DNA from: Limisphaerales bacterium
GTDB lineage: Bacteria; Verrucomicrobiota; Verrucomicrobiia; Limisphaerales; SXTU01
DNA: 64,000 nt
Assembly (NCBI GenBank): GCA_009773355.1
Contig: WRPG01000002.1
Span: 128,391 to 192,390, forward strand
Direction: 5' to 3'
In this document: piece after piece, positions 51,921-63,285 of the stretch
Position numbering within the stretch: position 1 is the first letter of the stretch
How the letters are laid out: every line of letters starts with the position of its first letter
Made by a program: the position numbers and the translations under genes
The notes under the pieces: model-generated
The model's database searches: none
Told to the model about the DNA's origin: nothing
Seen by the model: the letters and a program-made list of their open reading frames with translations, nothing else

Positions 51921-53795
51921 CTACTCCACCGTCACGCTCTTGGCGAGGTTGCGGGGCTTGTCAACGTCGCAGCCGCGCGCGACGGCGATGTGGTAGCTGA
52001 GGAGTTGCAGCGGGATGACCGCCAGGAGCGGGTGCAGCGGTTCCCAAGTCGCCGGAAGGTAGATGACGTCTTCGACTTTTTCCTTGATGCGCTCGTTGCC
52101 TTCGGTGGCGAGCGCGATGATGGGGCCTTTGCGCGCCTTGATTTCCTCCAAGTTGCTGAAGGTCTTCTCGTAGAGCGCGTCGGTCGGGGCGATGAAGACG
52201 GTCGGGGTCTTCTCATCAATCATCGCGATGGGGCCGTGCTTCATTTCGGCGGCGGGGTAGCCCTCGGCGTGGATGTAAGAAATCTCCTTGAGCTTGAGCG
52301 CGCCTTCGAGGGCGACGGGGAAGTTGTATTGGCGGCCCAGGAAGAAGAAGTCTTCGGCGTGCGCATACTTGAGGGCGATACGCTTGATCTCCTCGTTCTG
52401 GTCGAGGATGCGCTGAATCTGGTCGGGGATGGCTTCGAGGGCTTTGATGATCTGGGTGCCGCGCCGGTTGGAGAGCATCCGAATGCGGCCCATCATCAAG
52501 GCGAACATGGTCAGCACGCTGACCTGGCTGACGAAGGCCTTCGTGGAGGCGACGCCAATCTCCGGACCAGCGTGCAGGTAGATGCCGCCGTCCGCCTCGC
52601 GCGCGATGGTGCTGCCGACGACGTTGCAGATGGAGAGGACCTTGTGGCCGCGACGCTTGGACTCGCGCAGGCCGGCGAGCGTGTCGGCGGTTTCGCCGGA
52701 CTGGGTGATGACGAGGCAGAGGGTGTTCTTCTCGATGGGCGCGTTGCGGTAGCGGAACTCGGAGGCGTATTCGATCTCGACCGGGATGTGCGCGAACTCC
52801 TCGATGAGATACTCGCCCACGAGGGCGGCGTGCCAGCTCGTGCCGCAGGCGGTGATGACGATCTGGTCCACGGCGCGCAGTTCGGCGGTGGTCATGTTCA
52901 GGCCACCGAATTTCGCGGTGCCGTCCTCGGCATCGAGGCGGCCACGGATGGCGTTCTGCACGGTCTTGGGCTGCTCGAAGATTTCCTTGAGCATGTAGTG
53001 CGCGAACGTCCCACGCTCGGCGGCGTCGGCGTCGAACTCGATTTTCGAAAGCTGGAACGAAGCAACCTCGTTGCCGAGCGAGTCCATCTTGAACTGGTCG
53101 GGGAACAGCGTGACGACATCGTAGTCCTTAAGGTAGATGACCGTGCGGGTGTGGCTGACGATGGCACTGGCGTCACTGGCGAGGAAGTGCTCGCCCTCGC
53201 CGACGCCCACGATGAGCGGGCTGCCGCGCCGCGCGCCGACCATCACGCCGGGGTGGTCCGTGCAGATGACGCCGATGCCGTAGGTGCCGATGACTTCGCG
53301 CAACGCGTTCATCACGGCCTGCGCGAGCGGGTGCGTGCCCTCTCCGTTCCAGGTTGCCTTCCCCGCTTCGGTGAGCCGCGCGTAGTGGTGGCCGATGAGA
53401 TGCGCGAGGACTTCGGTGTCAGTGGCGGATTTGAAAGTGTCACCACCCTTGAGGAAACGCTCCTTCAACGTGTCGAAGTTCTCGATGACGCCGTTGTGGA
53501 CGATGGCGATTTTTCCCGACTGGTCGAGGTGCGGGTGGGAGTTTTCGTCCGTCGGCGGGCCGTGCGTGGCCCAACGCGTGTGGCCCATGCCGACCTGGCC
53601 GTAGATGGGATTGGCCTGCACGAGCTTCGCCAGCCCCTCGTCAATCTTGCCCTTCTTCTTGCGCGTGCCCAGCTCGCGGTTTTGCAGGACGGCCACACCG
53701 GCGGAGTCGTAGCCTCGATATTCGAGCCGGCGAAGCCCCTCGATGAGGATGGGGGTGGCCTGCTGTTTCCCGATGTATCCGATGATGCCGCACAT
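51921..53795 (-). CDS. glmS: glutamine--fructose-6-phosphate aminotransferase
   Basis: This enzyme makes glucosamine 6-phosphate, the first step to UDP-GlcNAc. The 624-residue protein has an N-terminal glutaminase with the nucleophile Cys2 (MCGIIGYIG), EYRGYDSAGVAV, HTRWATHG, and two SIS domains (ITACGTSWHAALVGEYLIEE, ITQSGETADTLAGLRE) with the C-terminal KSVTVE ending. The length fits. It is divergent from glgC; the gap 53796-53890 should hold both promoters. No glmS ribozyme was seen upstream. Confidence 0.97.
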   Translation of the reverse strand: MCGIIGYIGKQQATPILIEGLRRLEYRGYDSAGVAVLQNRELGTRKKKGKIDEGLAKLVQANPIYGQVGMGHTRWATHGPPTDENSHPHLDQSGKIAIVHNGVIENFDTLKERFLKGGDTFKSATDTEVLAHLIGHHYARLTEAGKATWNGEGTHPLAQAVMNALREVIGTYGIGVICTDHPGVMVGARRGSPLIVGVGEGEHFLASDASAIVSHTRTVIYLKDYDVVTLFPDQFKMDSLGNEVASFQLSKIEFDADAAERGTFAHYMLKEIFEQPKTVQNAIRGRLDAEDGTAKFGGLNMTTAELRAVDQIVITACGTSWHAALVGEYLIEEFAHIPVEIEYASEFRYRNAPIEKNTLCLVITQSGETADTLAGLRESKRRGHKVLSICNVVGSTIAREADGGIYLHAGPEIGVASTKAFVSQVSVLTMFALMMGRIRMLSNRRGTQIIKALEAIPDQIQRILDQNEEIKRIALKYAHAEDFFFLGRQYNFPVALEGALKLKEISYIHAEGYPAAEMKHGPIAMIDEKTPTVFIAPTDALYEKTFSNLEEIKARKGPIIALATEGNERIKEKVEDVIYLPATWEPLHPLLAVIPLQLLSYHIAVARGCDVDKPRNLAKSVTVE

Positions 53796-53890
53796 GGCTG
53801 GTGATTGGGGAAATTTGGGTTGTTGCTTGCGCTTACGCTGAAAAAAAGGTTAAAGGTTCGCTCAACCGAACCGCAAGTAAGGATTTATTT

Positions 53891-55198
53891 ATGGCCGCAC
53901 CGCGTCGCATGGCTCCCCACGTTCCCAATGTCCTCGCCGTCGTCATGGGCGGCGGGCAGGGCACCCGGCTCTGGCCGCTCACGCAGGACCGTTCCAAGCC
54001 GGCCGTCCCGCTCGCGGGCAAATACCGCATCGTGGACATCCCCATCTCGAACTGCATCAACTCCGGCTACCGCCGCGTGTATCTGCTCACGCAGTTCAAC
54101 ACCGCCTCGCTCCACCGCCACATCAGCCAGAGCTACAAGTTCGACCACTTCAGCGGCGGCTTCGTGGAACTGCTCGCCGCCGAGCAGACCATGCACAGCA
54201 CCTCGTGGTATCAGGGCACCGCCGACGCCGTGCGCAAAAACCTCGTCCACCTGCTCAACCACGACTGGGAATACTGCCTCATTCTCAGCGGCGACCAGCT
54301 CTACCGGATGGATTTCCGCCGCATCATCGCGCAGCACGCGGAGACCAAGGCTGACCTCACCATTGCCACCATCCCCGTCACCCGCGACAGCGCGCAATCC
54401 CTCGGCATCCTTCAGATTGGCGAGGACCGCCGCATCTCGAACTTCGTCGAGAAGCCCAAGGATCCCGCCATCCTCGACTCGCTCAAAATCCCGCGCGAGT
54501 CCTACGACGCGCTGGACATCGAGGGCAACGACGAGTTCTACCTCGCCTCGATGGGCATCTACGTCTTCAACCGCTCCGTCATGGTCAAGCTGCTGGACAA
54601 CGACTTCACCGACTTCGGCAAGCACATCATTCCCGGGGCCATCACCAGCCACCGCGTCTTCAGCTACGTCTATCAGGGCTACTGGGAGGACATCGGAACG
54701 ATCAAGAGCTTCTTCGAGGCGAACCTCGACTCCGCCGAGGAGTTGCCCAAGTTCAACTTCTTCGACATGAGCGCGCCGATCTACACGCGCCCGCGCTTCC
54801 TGCCCGGCAGCAAGATCAACGGCGCGAGCATTGACCACGCGCTCGTCGCCGACGGCTGCATCATCAGCCACGCGCACATCAGCCACTCCGTCGTCGGCCT
54901 CCGCAGCTTCGTGGGCATCGGCACCAACCTCCATCGAGTGATAATGATGGGCGCGGACTACTACGAGTCACAGGCCAGCCTCCATGAGAACCTCAACGCC
55001 GGACGCCCCCGCATGGGCATCGGCCAGCACTGCCGCATCGAGAACACCATCTTGGACAAGAACGCGCGCATCGGTGACAACTGCGTCATCTCCCCCGCCG
55101 GCAAGCCGGAGAATTTCGATGGCAACGGCTATGTCATCCGCGACGGCATCGTCATCATCCCCAAGAACGGCGTCATTCCGCACGGCACGGTCATTTGA
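53891..55198 (+). CDS. glgC: glucose-1-phosphate adenylyltransferase
   Basis: GlgC makes ADP-glucose for glycogen. The 435-residue protein has VMGGGQGTRLWPLTQDRSKP, SWYQGTADAVRKN, YCLILSGDQLYRMD, FVEKPKD, FYLASMGIYVF and the left-handed beta-helix tail with GYVIRDGIVIIPKNGVIP. ATG at 53891 has an AAGGAT ribosome binding site 7 bases upstream. The frame is open further up but with no motif there. Confidence 0.95.
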   Translation: MAAPRRMAPHVPNVLAVVMGGGQGTRLWPLTQDRSKPAVPLAGKYRIVDIPISNCINSGYRRVYLLTQFNTASLHRHISQSYKFDHFSGGFVELLAAEQTMHSTSWYQGTADAVRKNLVHLLNHDWEYCLILSGDQLYRMDFRRIIAQHAETKADLTIATIPVTRDSAQSLGILQIGEDRRISNFVEKPKDPAILDSLKIPRESYDALDIEGNDEFYLASMGIYVFNRSVMVKLLDNDFTDFGKHIIPGAITSHRVFSYVYQGYWEDIGTIKSFFEANLDSAEELPKFNFFDMSAPIYTRPRFLPGSKINGASIDHALVADGCIISHAHISHSVVGLRSFVGIGTNLHRVIMMGADYYESQASLHENLNAGRPRMGIGQHCRIENTILDKNARIGDNCVISPAGKPENFDGNGYVIRDGIVIIPKNGVIPHGTVI

Positions 55199-55206
55199 TT
55201 GAAACC

Positions 55207-55303
55207 CGTGCCGGTGACTTGCAGTCGCCGTCCGCAGGGGCGCCTTTGAAGCAGCGGCACAGGGCAGCCAACCCGCAACGCGGCGACTGCAAGTCGCCGG
55301 CAC
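55207..55303. repeat. REPIN-like element, family E, after glgC
   Basis: Outer arms GTGCCGG (55208-55214) and CCGGCAC (55297-55303) with hairpins CGGTGACT-TGC-AGTCGCCG (55212-55230) and CGGCGACT-GCA-AGTCGCCG (55281-55299). It is the longer-spaced version of the element found in frame in glcF and is placed just after the glgC stop. Confidence 0.85.
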
Positions 55304-55365
55304 TCGCTCTGGACTCAGGGAACGCGTAACCACTCCCCGTCGGTCCCCGTCCGCTTCACCACGTT

Positions 55366-56016
55366 ATGAAAACCGCCACCCTCCTGCTCGTGTTCGTTTC
55401 TGCGTTCGCCGCGTTCAGCTCTCCCGCCGCCGAACTCGAACCCAAGCTCGGCAAGCAGGGTGCCTTGCTCATGGAGGAGAAGTTCGACGGCAAGGAGTTG
55501 CCCAAGAACTGGAACCGCAACGCGGGCAAACTCACCGTCGCCGAGGGCGTCCTCAAGGCCAGCGAAGTCGCCGCCGACAAGCACGCTGCCGCCTTCCGCC
55601 GCCCGCTGCCCATCCAGGACGCCGCGATCGGCGTGAAGTTCCGCTTCGAGGGCGCGAAGATGTTTCACGTCGGCTTTGACCCAGCGCCCGGCGAGCTGAA
55701 GAAGCAGGGCCACCTGTTTTCCCTCATCATCACACCCGCCGGCCTGAGCATCACCGAACACAACGACAAGTCCGACCCCAAGTCCACCAACAAGGCGCTC
55801 GCCAAGCGCGTGGCCACGTTTGAAAAGGGCCGCTGGTATGAACTGCTCCTCGAAGTAAAGGGCGACGACGTGCTGGCGCAGATTGCCGGGATGGAGCCGC
55901 TTCGCGCCACGAGCAAGGACTTCCACGTCAAGAAGCCCGGCCTCGTCTTCCGCACCGGCGGCAAGGACACCGACGAGGTTCATCTCGACGAGGTCCGGGT
56001 GTGGGAGTTGAAGTGA
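55366..56016 (+). CDS. secreted protein, concanavalin-like/DUF1080-type fold
   Basis: A 216-residue protein with a signal peptide (MKTATLLLVFVSAFAAFSSPAAE). The rest is beta-rich: LLMEEKFDGKELPKNWNRNAGKLTVAEGVLKASE, GVKFRFEGAKMFHVGFD, RWYELLLEVKGDDVLAQIAG and DEVHLDEVRVWELK. This is the layout of carbohydrate-binding jelly-roll domains such as DUF1080. No catalytic residues could be named. The gap after it (to 56152) holds nothing recognised. Confidence 0.7.
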   Translation: MKTATLLLVFVSAFAAFSSPAAELEPKLGKQGALLMEEKFDGKELPKNWNRNAGKLTVAEGVLKASEVAADKHAAAFRRPLPIQDAAIGVKFRFEGAKMFHVGFDPAPGELKKQGHLFSLIITPAGLSITEHNDKSDPKSTNKALAKRVATFEKGRWYELLLEVKGDDVLAQIAGMEPLRATSKDFHVKKPGLVFRTGGKDTDEVHLDEVRVWELK

Positions 56017-56152
56017 ATGATCGTTTTCCCGCGCAGGGCGGCTGTGGGCGGCCGGGCGCAACGACTCGGGGCGGAGGGCGCCGTCCGGTTCGCTTCCGCC
56101 ACTGACACAACGAATCCTTTCCTTTGGGCCGCATTATCTCCATGATCGAGCC

Positions 56153-57517
56153 ATGAAATCGTTCCTGCTTGCCGGTCTCTCCGCCTTGTTGGTTGCCGCC
56201 AACGCCTTCGCCCAAAATCCGCCCGCCGCGCCCGCCGCGCCGCCCGCGTTCAAGAAGGTCGTCACCACGATGGACCTCAAGGACGGCGACACCGTCGTCT
56301 TCCTCGGCGACAGCATCACGCACCAGTGCCTCTACACCCAATACGTCGAGGACTACTTCTACACGCGCTTCCCGAACAAGAAGCTCCGCTTCCACAACGC
56401 CGGCGTCGGCGGCGACCGCGCGTCCAGCGCCCTCGCCCGCTTCGACGAGGATGTCGCCAGCTTCAAGCCCAAGTATGTCACCATCCTGCTGGGCATGAAC
56501 GACGGCTCCTACCGCGACTTCGACAAGGCCATCTTCGACACCTACCAGAAGGACATGACCACGCTGCTTGACCAGCTCGCCAAGCTCGGCGCGACGGCCA
56601 TCCCGATGACGCCGACCATGCACGACGCCCGCGCCGCGCGTCTCCGTGGCAAGAGCGGCGAGCCGCGCGACACTTACTATAACGGCGTGCTTGCGCTCTA
56701 TGGCGCGTGGCTCGCGGAGCAGGCGCAGGTGCGCGGCCTCGGCTTCGTGGACATGTATTCCCCGCTCAACCACCTCACGCTGGCGGAGCGCAAGAAAGAC
56801 CCCGCCTTCACCCTCATCAAGGACGCCGTGCATCCCGACGCGCCCGGCCAGGTCGTCATGGCGCAGGCGGTCATCAACGACATCTGCCCGAAGTCCCAAG
56901 TCTCGAACATCACCATCGCCCCGAAGGACGGCAAGCCCGCCGCGACCGCCGGCAACGGCAAGATCACAGACTTCTCCGCCACCGACGCGCGCATCGCCTT
57001 CACCTTCACGGGCAACGCCCTTCCTTGGGTGCTGCCGCCCGAGGCCGCGCTGGGCTACAAACTCACCGCCGCCGGCCACCGCAACAGTGGCGAGGTCTTC
57101 GCCGCGCGCGGCCTCAAGCCGGGCAAATACGAGCTGAAGATTGACGGCCAGAGCGTGGGCGCCTGGACCGACGCCGTGCTCGGCTTCAAGGTCGAGTTGC
57201 AGGAGAACGACAAGACACCGCAATACCAGCAGGCCCTCAAGGTCGCGCTGCTCAACAAGGAGAAGAACGACACCGCCACGCGCCCGCTGCGCAACCTGTG
57301 GGGTTCGCTCAAGGGCAAGCGCAGCCAGCTCGCCCAGCTTGCCGCGAAGAAGGATCCGACCCTCGACACCAAGAAGGCCGAGTTCGAGAAATGGTTCGCC
57401 AATGACTTCAAGACCGGCGTCGCCAAGCTCAACGCCGCCGTGGACGAATTCGACGCGCGCATCTACCAGGCCGCCAAGCCCCAGCCCCGCAAGTATGAGC
57501 TGGTGCGGGTGAACTGA
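56153..57517 (+). CDS. SGNH/GDSL-type esterase, secreted
   Basis: A 454-residue protein with a signal peptide ([16 protein letters not shown]). The SGNH blocks are in order: FLGDSIT (Ser), GVGGDRAS (Gly), LLGMNDG (Asn) and [10 protein letters not shown] (Asp, His). The C-terminal 170 residues (from about 260) form an additional beta-rich and helical part. Such enzymes remove acetyl or other acyl groups from glycans. Substrate not known. The gap to the next gene (57518-57725) holds nothing recognised. Confidence 0.85.
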   Translation: MKSFLLAGLSALLVAANAFAQNPPAAPAAPPAFKKVVTTMDLKDGDTVVFLGDSITHQCLYTQYVEDYFYTRFPNKKLRFHNAGVGGDRASSALARFDEDVASFKPKYVTILLGMNDGSYRDFDKAIFDTYQKDMTTLLDQLAKLGATAIPMTPTMHDARAARLRGKSGEPRDTYYNGVLALYGAWLAEQAQVRGLGFVDMYSPLNHLTLAERKKDPAFTLIKDAVHPDAPGQVVMAQAVINDICPKSQVSNITIAPKDGKPAATAGNGKITDFSATDARIAFTFTGNALPWVLPPEAALGYKLTAAGHRNSGEVFAARGLKPGKYELKIDGQSVGAWTDAVLGFKVELQENDKTPQYQQALKVALLNKEKNDTATRPLRNLWGSLKGKRSQLAQLAAKKDPTLDTKKAEFEKWFANDFKTGVAKLNAAVDEFDARIYQAAKPQPRKYELVRVN

Positions 57518-57725
57518 GCGCCATTTAGCCGGAGGGGATAAGGACGAGTTGATGGCGGGTGAAACGCCGGTTGAGCCGGTCGGGCTGTGCGCCGCAGGCC
57601 GCCATGTCGCCAACCTTGGGGCTGAGTCAAAGCCAGCTTGCGCCCACTCAAACGCGGGTGGCATGAATGCCGTCCGCAGGCGTCCCGTCAGGGTTCAAGA
57701 CAGTCACCTAGTTCACGGCACCGTT

Positions 57726-59066
57726 ATGCTGACCATCCTCGGACCCGCCCAAGGCCGTTTCTGTGACGGCGTTTCCCGGCGCAACTTCCTCCGCCTCGGC
57801 GCGCTGGGCCTGGGCGGGCTGGCCCTGCCACAACTCCTCGAAGCCGAGGCCAGGGCCGGCATCCGCAAGTCGCACAAGGCCGTCATCAACATCTTCCTCG
57901 CGGGCGGGCCGCCGCATCAGGACATGTTCGACCTGAAGCCGGACGCGCCGCGGGAAGTGCGGGGCGAGTTCAAGCCCATCAAGACCAACGTCCCCGGCAT
58001 GGAGGTTTGCGAGCTGTTCCCGCGCCTCGCCCAGTGCGCGGACAAATACACCATCATCCGCTCGATGGTCGGCGCGGCGGGCGGGCACGACGCCTTTCAA
58101 TGCCAGACCGGACGCGCGCCCCGCAACCAGCCGGCCGGCGGCTGGCCCTCCCTCGGCGCGGTGCTCTCCAAGGTCCAAGGCAACACCGTGCCCGGCATGC
58201 CGGCCTTCGTCGGTCTCGCGCCGAACACGGGGCACCGCCCGTGGGGCGACCCCGGCCCGGCGGGCTTCCTGGGACCCGCGCACTCCGCGTTCAAGCCGAA
58301 CAAGGAGGGCAAGGAGGACATGGTCCTGAACGGCGTCTCGGCCAGCCGCCTGGATGACCGCCGCGCGCTGCTCACCGCCTTTGATCACTTCCGCCGCGAC
58401 GTGGACAACAGCGGCTTGGTGGAGGGCCTCGACGCGTTCCACCAGCAGGCCTTCGCGATGCTGACCTCCAGCCGCCTCGCCGAGGCGCTGGACCTGAGCA
58501 AGGAAGACCAGAAGCTCCGCGACCGCTACGGGCGCGGCTTTCCGAACTTGAAGGACGATGGCTCCCATCGCCTGTTGGACGACTTTCTCATGGCGCGGCG
58601 GCTCGTCGAGGCGGGCGTGCGCTGCGTGACCATCGCGTTCAGCCGCTGGGACTGGCACGGGAACAACTTCGGCCAGGCGCGCGAGGAATTCCCGCTGCTC
58701 GACAAGGGCCTCTCCGCGCTCATCGAGGACCTGCACGCGCGCGGCATGGACCGCGACGTGAGCGTCGTGGTCTGGGGCGAGTTTGGCCGCACGCCCAAGA
58801 TCAATACCAACGCCGGCCGCGATCACTGGCCGAACGTGTCCTTTGCGCTGCTTGCCGGCGGGGGAATGCGGCACGGGCAGGTCATCGGGGCGACCAGCCG
58901 CGACGCGGGGGAATGCATTGACCGGCCGGTGAAGTTCGGCGACGTGTTCGCGACACTCTACCAGCAGCTCGGCCTCGACCCGCACAACGACATGGTGAGC
59001 GACCTGACGGGCCGCCCGCAGCACTTGGTTGACCCCGGCTGCGAGCCGCTGCGTGAGTTGGTGTAA
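57726..59066 (+). CDS. DUF1501 protein
   Basis: A 446-residue protein with a twin-arginine-like signal ([21 protein letters not shown]). Motifs: [64 protein letters not shown] and [22 protein letters not shown]. It is a distant relative of the copy at 49536-50951, but no DUF1553 partner lies next to it here. The ATG at 57726 gives the Tat motif a normal position. Confidence 0.87.
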   Translation: MLTILGPAQGRFCDGVSRRNFLRLGALGLGGLALPQLLEAEARAGIRKSHKAVINIFLAGGPPHQDMFDLKPDAPREVRGEFKPIKTNVPGMEVCELFPRLAQCADKYTIIRSMVGAAGGHDAFQCQTGRAPRNQPAGGWPSLGAVLSKVQGNTVPGMPAFVGLAPNTGHRPWGDPGPAGFLGPAHSAFKPNKEGKEDMVLNGVSASRLDDRRALLTAFDHFRRDVDNSGLVEGLDAFHQQAFAMLTSSRLAEALDLSKEDQKLRDRYGRGFPNLKDDGSHRLLDDFLMARRLVEAGVRCVTIAFSRWDWHGNNFGQAREEFPLLDKGLSALIEDLHARGMDRDVSVVVWGEFGRTPKINTNAGRDHWPNVSFALLAGGGMRHGQVIGATSRDAGECIDRPVKFGDVFATLYQQLGLDPHNDMVSDLTGRPQHLVDPGCEPLRELV

Positions 59067-59106
59067 AACGTGTGCCGGGGCACTATCGGCGGGGGGACAT
59101 CGAGCG

Positions 59107-59448
59107 TCATCGCCACACGCGCTTCCATGCCTTCAGTTTGCCGTCCGGCGCAAAGGTGAGGCGCAGCAGGCGGTCGGGGTCGCGCACGCCCTCGGTGCGG
59201 ACGACGCGTCCGTCGGGGAAGGAGTGATAGATGGGATTGCTCCGGCCGCGTGCCACGAGCCAGTCCGCCACCCGCGTGCCGTCGGTGAGCGGCGCGCTCT
59301 TCTCCGGCGGCCCCATGTCCTTGACGGCGGCGTCGAATGTGTAGCTGCCCACGCGGGCATCCCAGTCAAGCTTCGGCGGCGTGGTGCAGGCGGTCGCGAG
59401 CAAGGCCAGCAGGGCGGTGAGCAGGAAAAGTTGAGCGGTGGGTTTCAT
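59107..59448 (-). CDS. small lipoprotein
   Basis: A 113-residue protein with a lipoprotein signal (LFLLTALLALLATAC), where Cys21 would be acylated. The remainder, VGSYTFDAAVKDMGPPEKSA, LVARGRSNPIYHS and LRLTFAPDGKLKAWKRVWR, resembles the SmpA/BamE-like small outer-membrane lipoprotein fold. Function unknown. It lies 7 bases after the recombinase gene on the same strand. Confidence 0.7.
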   Translation of the reverse strand: MKPTAQLFLLTALLALLATACTTPPKLDWDARVGSYTFDAAVKDMGPPEKSAPLTDGTRVADWLVARGRSNPIYHSFPDGRVVRTEGVRDPDRLLRLTFAPDGKLKAWKRVWR

Positions 59449-59455
59449 GGCGGTG

Positions 59456-60415
59456 TCAGGCGCGCGGGTGAGCGGCGGCGTAGGCTTGTTTCAAGCGCTC
59501 GGTCGTGACGTGCGTATAGACCTGCGTGGTGACGAGGTTCTTGTGGCCCAGCAGCTCCTGCACGCTGCGGAGGTCCGCGCCGTTGTCGAGCAGGTGCGTG
59601 GCAAAGCTGTGCCGGAGCTTGTGCGGCGTAAGGCTGGCGTCGAGGCCGGCGGCGAGGAGGTAACGCTTGAGCCGCTGCTGGACTTGCGTGGGGCGGATGG
59701 GTTCCACACCGTCCGCGTCGGCGAGGAACACGGGTGCGTCCGCTGCCGGCGCGTGGGGCAGCGCCTGCCAGTAGGCGAGGATCGCGCGCAAGGCCGGCAC
59801 GCCGATGGGAATCTGCCGTTCCTTCCGGCCCTTGCCGCGCACCTGGAGAATGCGGTCGGTCTGGTTCAAGTCTTCGACGCGCAGGCCGCAGACTTCGCTG
59901 ATGCGCAGGCCGCAGGAGTAAATCGTCTCCAGAATCGCGGCGTCGCGGAGGAAGTCGGATTTGGCGACGGGGTGTTCGCTCGTCTGACACTCGCGCTCGA
60001 ACTCGCGGAGCGGGGTTTCGAGGAGCGCCTTCGCCTGAGCGACGGTGACGAACTTGGGCAGCCGGCGTTCGGGCTTGGGCATCGTGAGGTTGCGGATGGG
60101 CGATGCAACGACGTGGCCGCGGCGGATGAGGAATTTGTAGAAGGTGCGCAGCGCGCTGAAGGTGAGGTGAATCGTGGCGCGGCTAAGTTCGCGCCGGCTG
60201 AGGTGGCGGAGGAAGGCGCGGAAGTCGTCGCGCTGAAGGCTTGCCCACGCGGGCTGCGATTGTCGCTCTGCCTCGTGCCAGCGGCGGAACTCCGCGAGCG
60301 CGTCCGAGTAGTTGCGATGCGTGTATTCGGATGCGCCGCGATCCGTGGCGAGATGGGTGAGAAACTCCGCGACCCAGATATCCACAGGCTGCTCTGTTGG
60401 TTGCGGCGTGCTCAC
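59456..60415 (-). CDS. tyrosine recombinase (XerC/XerD-like)
   Basis: A protein of 319 residues from the GTG at 60415 (337 from an ATG at 60469). It has the N-terminal SAM-like domain and the catalytic residues of tyrosine recombinases: Arg in CGLRISEVCGLR, Lys in GKGRKERQIP, His-x-x-Arg in LTPHKLRHSFATHLLDNG, and His/Tyr in LGHKNLVTTQVYTHV. XerC and XerD resolve chromosome dimers at dif. No dif site was recognised nearby. It could equally be another site-specific recombinase. Confidence 0.9.
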   Translation of the reverse strand: MSTPQPTEQPVDIWVAEFLTHLATDRGASEYTHRNYSDALAEFRRWHEAERQSQPAWASLQRDDFRAFLRHLSRRELSRATIHLTFSALRTFYKFLIRRGHVVASPIRNLTMPKPERRLPKFVTVAQAKALLETPLREFERECQTSEHPVAKSDFLRDAAILETIYSCGLRISEVCGLRVEDLNQTDRILQVRGKGRKERQIPIGVPALRAILAYWQALPHAPAADAPVFLADADGVEPIRPTQVQQRLKRYLLAAGLDASLTPHKLRHSFATHLLDNGADLRSVQELLGHKNLVTTQVYTHVTTERLKQAYAAAHPRA

Positions 60416-60457
60416 GCGGCAAGAGTAGTCCGCAGCGAGCCAGTCTGCCAGAGGCGA

Positions 60458-60531
60458 GTAGCTCGACATTCCAATGTCGAGTGTTCGGGCGCAGGTCAGG
60501 CGTGGCTCTCGACATTGGAATGTCGAGCTAC
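60458..60531. repeat. REPIN-like element, family f (GTAG tail)
   Basis: Perfect 24-base inverted arms at 60458-60481 and 60508-60531. Each starts GTAG and continues into a stem CTCGACATT-CC-AATGTCGAG (9-bp stem, 2-base loop). It is AT-richer than the other families. It lies between the recombinase start and the terminator. Confidence 0.9.
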
Positions 60532-60540
60532 TTGAAAGCG

Positions 60541-60566
60541 AAAGGCCGCCTGCGAAGGCGGCCTTT
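60541..60566 (-). terminator. hairpin terminator after the thioredoxin-fold gene
   Basis: A perfect 10-bp stem (AAAGGCCGCC at 60541-60550 and GGCGGCCTTT at 60557-60566) with a 6-base loop lies 22 bases after the stop of the minus-strand gene. The stem ends in A/T pairs, as in intrinsic terminators, though the following T run is short. Confidence 0.7.
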
Positions 60567-60588
60567 CAAACGGAATTGAGTTGGAGAA

Positions 60589-62426
<1,838 letters not shown>

Positions 62427-62429
62427 AGC

Positions 62430-62522
62430 CTCACGCAACGGGCGCGAAGGCCGCAAAGGCGAATCAAGGCGGGGCGTCCCCTTTCAAAATTCCTTTGCGT
62501 CCGCTGCGGCCTTTGCGTGAGA
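62430..62522. repeat. inverted nonamer array, family G, after tgt
   Basis: The left arm (62430-62463) has 9-bp steps CGCAACGGG, CGCGAAGGC, CGCAAAGGC. The right arm (62491-62522) has CCTTTGCGT, CCGCTGCGG, CCTTTGCGT, the inverse. It fills the gap between two convergent genes. Confidence 0.75.
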
Positions 62523-62526
62523 CAGT

Positions 62527-63186
62527 TCATCCGTCGAACGCAAACCAGTGCCGGCACTGTAGCAGCAGCGCGAAGAGCCACACCAGCCACACGCCGCCTC
62601 GGTAATACAGCCAGACGGCCACGGCGCTGTTCAACGCGCGGAAGAACGCCAGCCCCAGCGCCACGTCCCACGTCAACGCCGCCGACACGCTCTGCAGCTT
62701 CAACGCGAACACCAGCAGGCCGAACAACACCGTGGCGACCGCCGCGAGCTTCACACCCGGCAGCAGCCGCACAAAGAACGCGAATGGTGCGAAACAGAGG
62801 AAGAGTTGCTCCATCGCCAGGTTGAACAGGACGTGCTCCGCCCACTGAGCCGGGTTGCGGGGAAAGTCCGTGGGCGCAAGCTGACGGAGCGTGGGATCGC
62901 CGAAATGGAACGAGATGGCTGCTCCAGCGCCGCCGAGCGCGAGCGCGACCAGCCAAAGATTTGGCGAAACGCGCTTGGGAAAGACTTCGAGCCGGCCGTG
63001 CTTCTCATGCCACGCGAAGACCGCCCCCCACATCACGAGGGCTGCCCAGCCCACCACGGCTACGAGAAACCACACGTCGTCCTTGCGCTGCGTCCAGTGG
63101 GCGAGACGCGGGTAGCAGGCGAGGGCGGTGAGTGCGGCCGCGATGGCCGCGCGCAGCAGGACGACGGGTTCGGCGAGGGAGCGCAC
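62527..63186 (-). CDS. integral membrane protein, unknown
   Basis: A 219-residue protein with about six hydrophobic helices. A block near residues 117-140 (AEHVLFNLAMEQLFLCF) and the ending ALNSAVAVWLYYRGGVWLVWLFALLLQCRHW resemble the helical arrangement of CPBP-type membrane proteases, but the double Glu motif is not complete. Identity uncertain. Confidence 0.65.
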   Translation of the reverse strand: MRSLAEPVVLLRAAIAAALTALACYPRLAHWTQRKDDVWFLVAVVGWAALVMWGAVFAWHEKHGRLEVFPKRVSPNLWLVALALGGAGAAISFHFGDPTLRQLAPTDFPRNPAQWAEHVLFNLAMEQLFLCFAPFAFFVRLLPGVKLAAVATVLFGLLVFALKLQSVSAALTWDVALGLAFFRALNSAVAVWLYYRGGVWLVWLFALLLQCRHWFAFDG

Positions 63187-63193
63187 AAGGAAA

Positions 63194-63278
63194 GTTCAAA
63201 GTTCCAAGTTTCGAGTTCCAAGTCGCTGGCGCAGGTTCGCGTGCCCAACCTTGAACCTTGGACTTGGAACTTGGAACC
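63194..63278. repeat. inverted heptamer array, family C
   Basis: The left arm (63194-63223) has GTTCAAA, GTTCCAA, GTTTCGA, GTTCCAA and GT. The right arm (63245-63278) has TTGAACC then near-heptamers of TTGGAAC. The arms are inverses. It lies between two minus-strand genes and is related to the array at 6817-6851. Confidence 0.88.
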
Positions 63279-63285
63279 TGTCCGC

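Noticed and set aside
53796-53890. glmS riboswitch/ribozyme upstream of glmS
   Set aside because: The gap is only 95 bases and no glmS ribozyme core could be recognised.
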